Origin: Spirochaetota bacterium
Lineage (GTDB): Bacteria; Spirochaetota; Spirochaetia; Treponematales; UBA12059
DNA: 7,163 nucleotides
Reading direction: 5' to 3'
Assembly: GCA_029565815.1 (NCBI GenBank)
Contig: JAKQNL010000236.1
Span: 1 to 7,163, forward strand
The notes below the pieces were generated by a model. That model was not told where the DNA came from and did not search any database. It worked only from the letters and a program-made list of their open reading frames with translations. The position numbers were made by a program, and so were the translations under genes. Every line of letters begins with the position of its first letter. The stretch's first letter is position 1. Below are positions 4,756 through 7,163 of the stretch, piece after piece.

Positions 4756-7163
4756 ATGAAGGGCAAGCGCGCGCAGCTTTTTGAAGCGAAGTGGTTCTCT
4801 TTTGTCATTGCCTTGCTTGTGTTCGCGGTCTTTGCGTTCCTTCAGTACCAAACCCGTATACCCGAACAAATGGAGGATGCGGTGCTGGATATGCACTACC
4901 GCATCAAAATGGGCAAAGAAAGCCATTCTGTTCAGGCCGGCGCCGTCCTTACCAGGCAGGACATGAAACTGTCCAAAGATATCCTTATTCTTGGTGTGGA
5001 TACCAAAACCCTTTCTGAATACGGCAAATGGCCGTTCCCCCGTTCGCGCCACGCAGATCTTGTTAACGCGTTCGCCCGTCTGTCCAATCAGGCAAACAGG
5101 GAAAGCGCGCTGTTTGTGGACTTTTTCTTTATCGAGCCGGACACCAACCCGACCAACGACGCGCTTTTAGTCGACGCTATAGCCAATTCTAAAACCACCT
5201 TTTTGGAAACTATACTCAACGCAGCCGGCAGTGCATCGGCGCAGGATTCGGAAGTGGCTAGGCAGCAGGCCTTGTACGATACGCATGGCAGGATCAGTAA
5301 CGTAAAGGGCGACTGGAAATCCATACGGGTTCAGTATGGTATAGAACCGCCCCTGGAAGCCTATGCTCGCGCATCCGGCGGCTACGGGCACGCCAATTAC
5401 TTTGCAGATTCCGACGCCATGTACCGACGCCAGCCCATGGTGCTTCGCTCTGCGGTGCTCCAGCGCACGATACGCCTCGACGAGCTAAGCCCAGGCTATT
5501 CGGTCAACGAAGCCGTGTTCGAACATTTGTCCTGGGAAGACAGCCAGGGCCGCATCCATGACATCCAGACTCCGATTACCGAGGCATACCTTACAGCCTT
5601 GCGTTCACGCATGGAACGCGAAGCTCCGTTACGGGTGGAAGACATAGACCTCGATGGCGTTCCCGAAGACAGTTTTCACGTCATCAGTTTTTACAAAGAC
5701 GAGTTTGTTCCGTCCATAACGCTTTCGCTGGCGCTCAATTACTTTCACCGGTCGTTGCAAGAAGTGGAAGTGGTTGCAGGATCGCATATTCTCATCCCGT
5801 CGCCCATGGTACTCGACCAAGCTTCTGGAGAACTGGTTCCGTACTTCATACAGGTGAAGCCGGATGTATTCGATGCGGACAACAATCTGGTAGCGGAAGG
5901 AGAGCGTCGGCCGGTTCCAGAGATACGCATTCCAATCAACGAAAACGGCGAAATGCTCATCAACTTCATGGGCCCTCGTTCCAGCCCCGACCCGGAAGGC
6001 AAGCAAACCTTCCCGGTACGTTCTTACGCAACCTACGCGTCCCGTGACCCGGGGCCCGATCCGGCCAGCTGGCGGCGCACGCTTGCGGTAACCAACAAGA
6101 TCATCATGGTTGGAGCCTTTGCTTCCGGCCTGGCCGAAGACGAAAAACCGACGCCTTTGGGCATGATGTATGGAATAGAGCTGCACGCAAATGCGCTTAA
6201 TACTATCATCATGGACAATTTTATTAAGGAAGCTCCGCAGGCGCTTAACCTGGCTATCTTGGGCGCTCTTTGTCTACTCATTGCGTTTATCAGTTCGCGC
6301 CTGCCGTCAATCTGGGCATTTTTCCTCACCATGGTTTTGGTGCTTCTGTTTTTCTGGGGCGTAAACCGTCTCTTTGATAGCAAAGCCTACTGGCTTGCTT
6401 ATGCGGCTCCGTCGTTTGCCGCAATACTTACCTTCGTTTCCGTGGTCGTGTACCGCGTGTTTACCGAAGAACGGGACAAGCGACAGATACGCGAAACCTT
6501 CGGCAAGTACCTAAGCCCTAAAGTGGTAGATCAGCTTGCAAACGACCCGCCGGAACTGGGCGGCGTGGACAAGGAGCTGACCGTATTCTTCTCCGACATA
6601 CGCGGCTTTACAACGCTGTCGGAGAACATGACACCCCAAGAGCTGGTAAACCACCTCAACGAATATCTTACCGTGATGACCGATATGGCCCTGGATTACG
6701 GAGCAACCCTGGATAAGTACATGGGCGATGCCATCATGTGCTTCTGGGGAGCGCCCATACCGCAGCAGGACCATGCAGTGCTTGCATGCAAATGCGCCTT
6801 ACGGCAGATCGATGCGCTTAAGAAACTCAACCTAAGCTGGCCGGAAGCAAAGCGATTCAACATAGGCATAGGCCTTAATTCCGGCATCATGACAGTGGGC
6901 AACATGGGTTCCAAAATGCGCATGAATTATACGCTCATGGGCGACAACGTAAACTTGGGTTCGCGCCTTGAAGCCATCAACAAGGAATATGGCACCAGCA
7001 TAGTCATAAGCGAAAATACCTACGCATTGGTTAAGGACAAGTTCATTGTAAGGGAACTGGACAATATTCGGGTAAAAGGCAAAAACAAACCGGTACTCAT
7101 TTTTGAGCTGGTGGATTGCCTAGAAAGCCTGGATCCTCCGGTGCTGGGCACCATAGCCAAAAC
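4756..7163 (+). CDS. CHASE2-domain class III adenylate cyclase, C-terminus beyond the window
   Basis: The frame stays open to the window edge, giving 802 residues. Layout: one membrane helix (13-31); a large extracytoplasmic CHASE2 sensor (about 32-495) with DILILGVDTKTL (75-86), GKWPFPRSRHADL (90-102), LINFMGP (401-407) and IIMVGA...TPLGMMYGIELHANAL (449-481); three helices (about 497-513, 519-536, 546-566); a linker with RETFGKYLSPKVVDQL (579-594); and the cyclase domain (about 601-785). Expected catalytic residues are present: metal-binding Asp614 (FFSDIRGF) and Asp658 (DKYMGD), adenine-selecting Lys654 and Thr726, and transition-state Asn733 and Arg737. The Lys/Thr pair indicates ATP as substrate and cAMP as product. 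The protein should sit in the inner membrane, sense an unknown periplasmic signal, and act as a homodimer because it carries both halves of the site. A terminator lies between it and the TPR gene. About 17 residues past the catalytic domain are visible; how far the tail extends is unknown. Confidence 0.94.
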   Translation, partial: MKGKRAQLFEAKWFSFVIALLVFAVFAFLQYQTRIPEQMEDAVLDMHYRIKMGKESHSVQAGAVLTRQDMKLSKDILILGVDTKTLSEYGKWPFPRSRHADLVNAFARLSNQANRESALFVDFFFIEPDTNPTNDALLVDAIANSKTTFLETILNAAGSASAQDSEVARQQALYDTHGRISNVKGDWKSIRVQYGIEPPLEAYARASGGYGHANYFADSDAMYRRQPMVLRSAVLQRTIRLDELSPGYSVNEAVFEHLSWEDSQGRIHDIQTPITEAYLTALRSRMEREAPLRVEDIDLDGVPEDSFHVISFYKDEFVPSITLSLALNYFHRSLQEVEVVAGSHILIPSPMVLDQASGELVPYFIQVKPDVFDADNNLVAEGERRPVPEIRIPINENGEMLINFMGPRSSPDPEGKQTFPVRSYATYASRDPGPDPASWRRTLAVTNKIIMVGAFASGLAEDEKPTPLGMMYGIELHANALNTIIMDNFIKEAPQALNLAILGALCLLIAFISSRLPSIWAFFLTMVLVLLFFWGVNRLFDSKAYWLAYAAPSFAAILTFVSVVVYRVFTEERDKRQIRETFGKYLSPKVVDQLANDPPELGGVDKELTVFFSDIRGFTTLSENMTPQELVNHLNEYLTVMTDMALDYGATLDKYMGDAIMCFWGAPIPQQDHAVLACKCALRQIDALKKLNLSWPEAKRFNIGIGLNSGIMTVGNMGSKMRMNYTLMGDNVNLGSRLEAINKEYGTSIVISENTYALVKDKFIVRELDNIRVKGKNKPVLIFELVDCLESLDPPVLGTIAK

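Noticed and set aside
5629..6186. A 185-codon minus-strand frame inside the cyclase gene
   Set aside because: It is a codon-register shadow of the CHASE2 coding region. The sense frame matches CHASE2 and cyclase motifs without interruption.
6370..6420. GG/GC-spaced sequences resembling a sigma-54 -24/-12 promoter
   Set aside because: I looked for TGGCAC-N5-TTGC-like elements upstream of each gene because a sigma-54 activator is encoded here. The only partial matches are inside the cyclase coding region with poor spacing, so none is supported.

Overview
The window reads as one strand of a moderately GC-rich bacterial chromosome. It is most likely from a spirochaete of the Treponema group. The main reason is gene 1, a cytidylate kinase fused in frame to a six-domain ribosomal protein S1, an arrangement I recall from treponemes. 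A GAF-type sigma-54 activator and a CHASE2 adenylate cyclase are compatible with that, but neither is diagnostic. Isoleucine ATA codons are common throughout, which is unusual for DNA of this base composition. The assignment is inference and no species is claimed.

Layout, all on the + strand. Positions 1-82 hold the last 26 codons of an upstream gene with a basic Gly/Arg-rich tail; its stop overlaps the next start as ATGA. Positions 79-2445 encode the Cmk-S1 fusion (788 aa). Positions 2455-3966 encode a GAF / AAA+ / Fis-type HTH sigma-54-dependent activator (503 aa) that starts 9 bases after the S1 stop and has no visible Shine-Dalgarno sequence. Positions 3973-4689 encode a small single-pass membrane protein with TPR-like repeats (238 aa); its ribosome binding site lies in the last codons of the activator. 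These genes are packed tightly enough to be one transcription unit. A strong intrinsic terminator at 4707-4735 ends it. Positions 4756-7163 encode a CHASE2 sensor / class III adenylate cyclase with all expected catalytic residues; it runs off the right edge after 802 residues.

The first three complete genes link translation and nucleotide metabolism (Cmk, S1), conditional transcription (sigma-54 activator) and an envelope-associated TPR protein. The cyclase looks like a separate signalling unit. The most interesting small-scale structure is just in front of it. A near-consensus sigma-70-type promoter with a perfect 12-bp palindrome in its -35/spacer region lies inside the end of the TPR gene and points into the terminator, so it could make a short RNA or an attenuated leader for the cyclase. 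A second point of interest is a codon-usage break at the Cmk/S1 fusion joint, next to a possible internal start that would give free S1.

I found no CRISPR array, mobile element, tRNA or rRNA, and no clearly undescribed multi-gene system. The gene families are familiar; the noteworthy points are in architecture and regulation.
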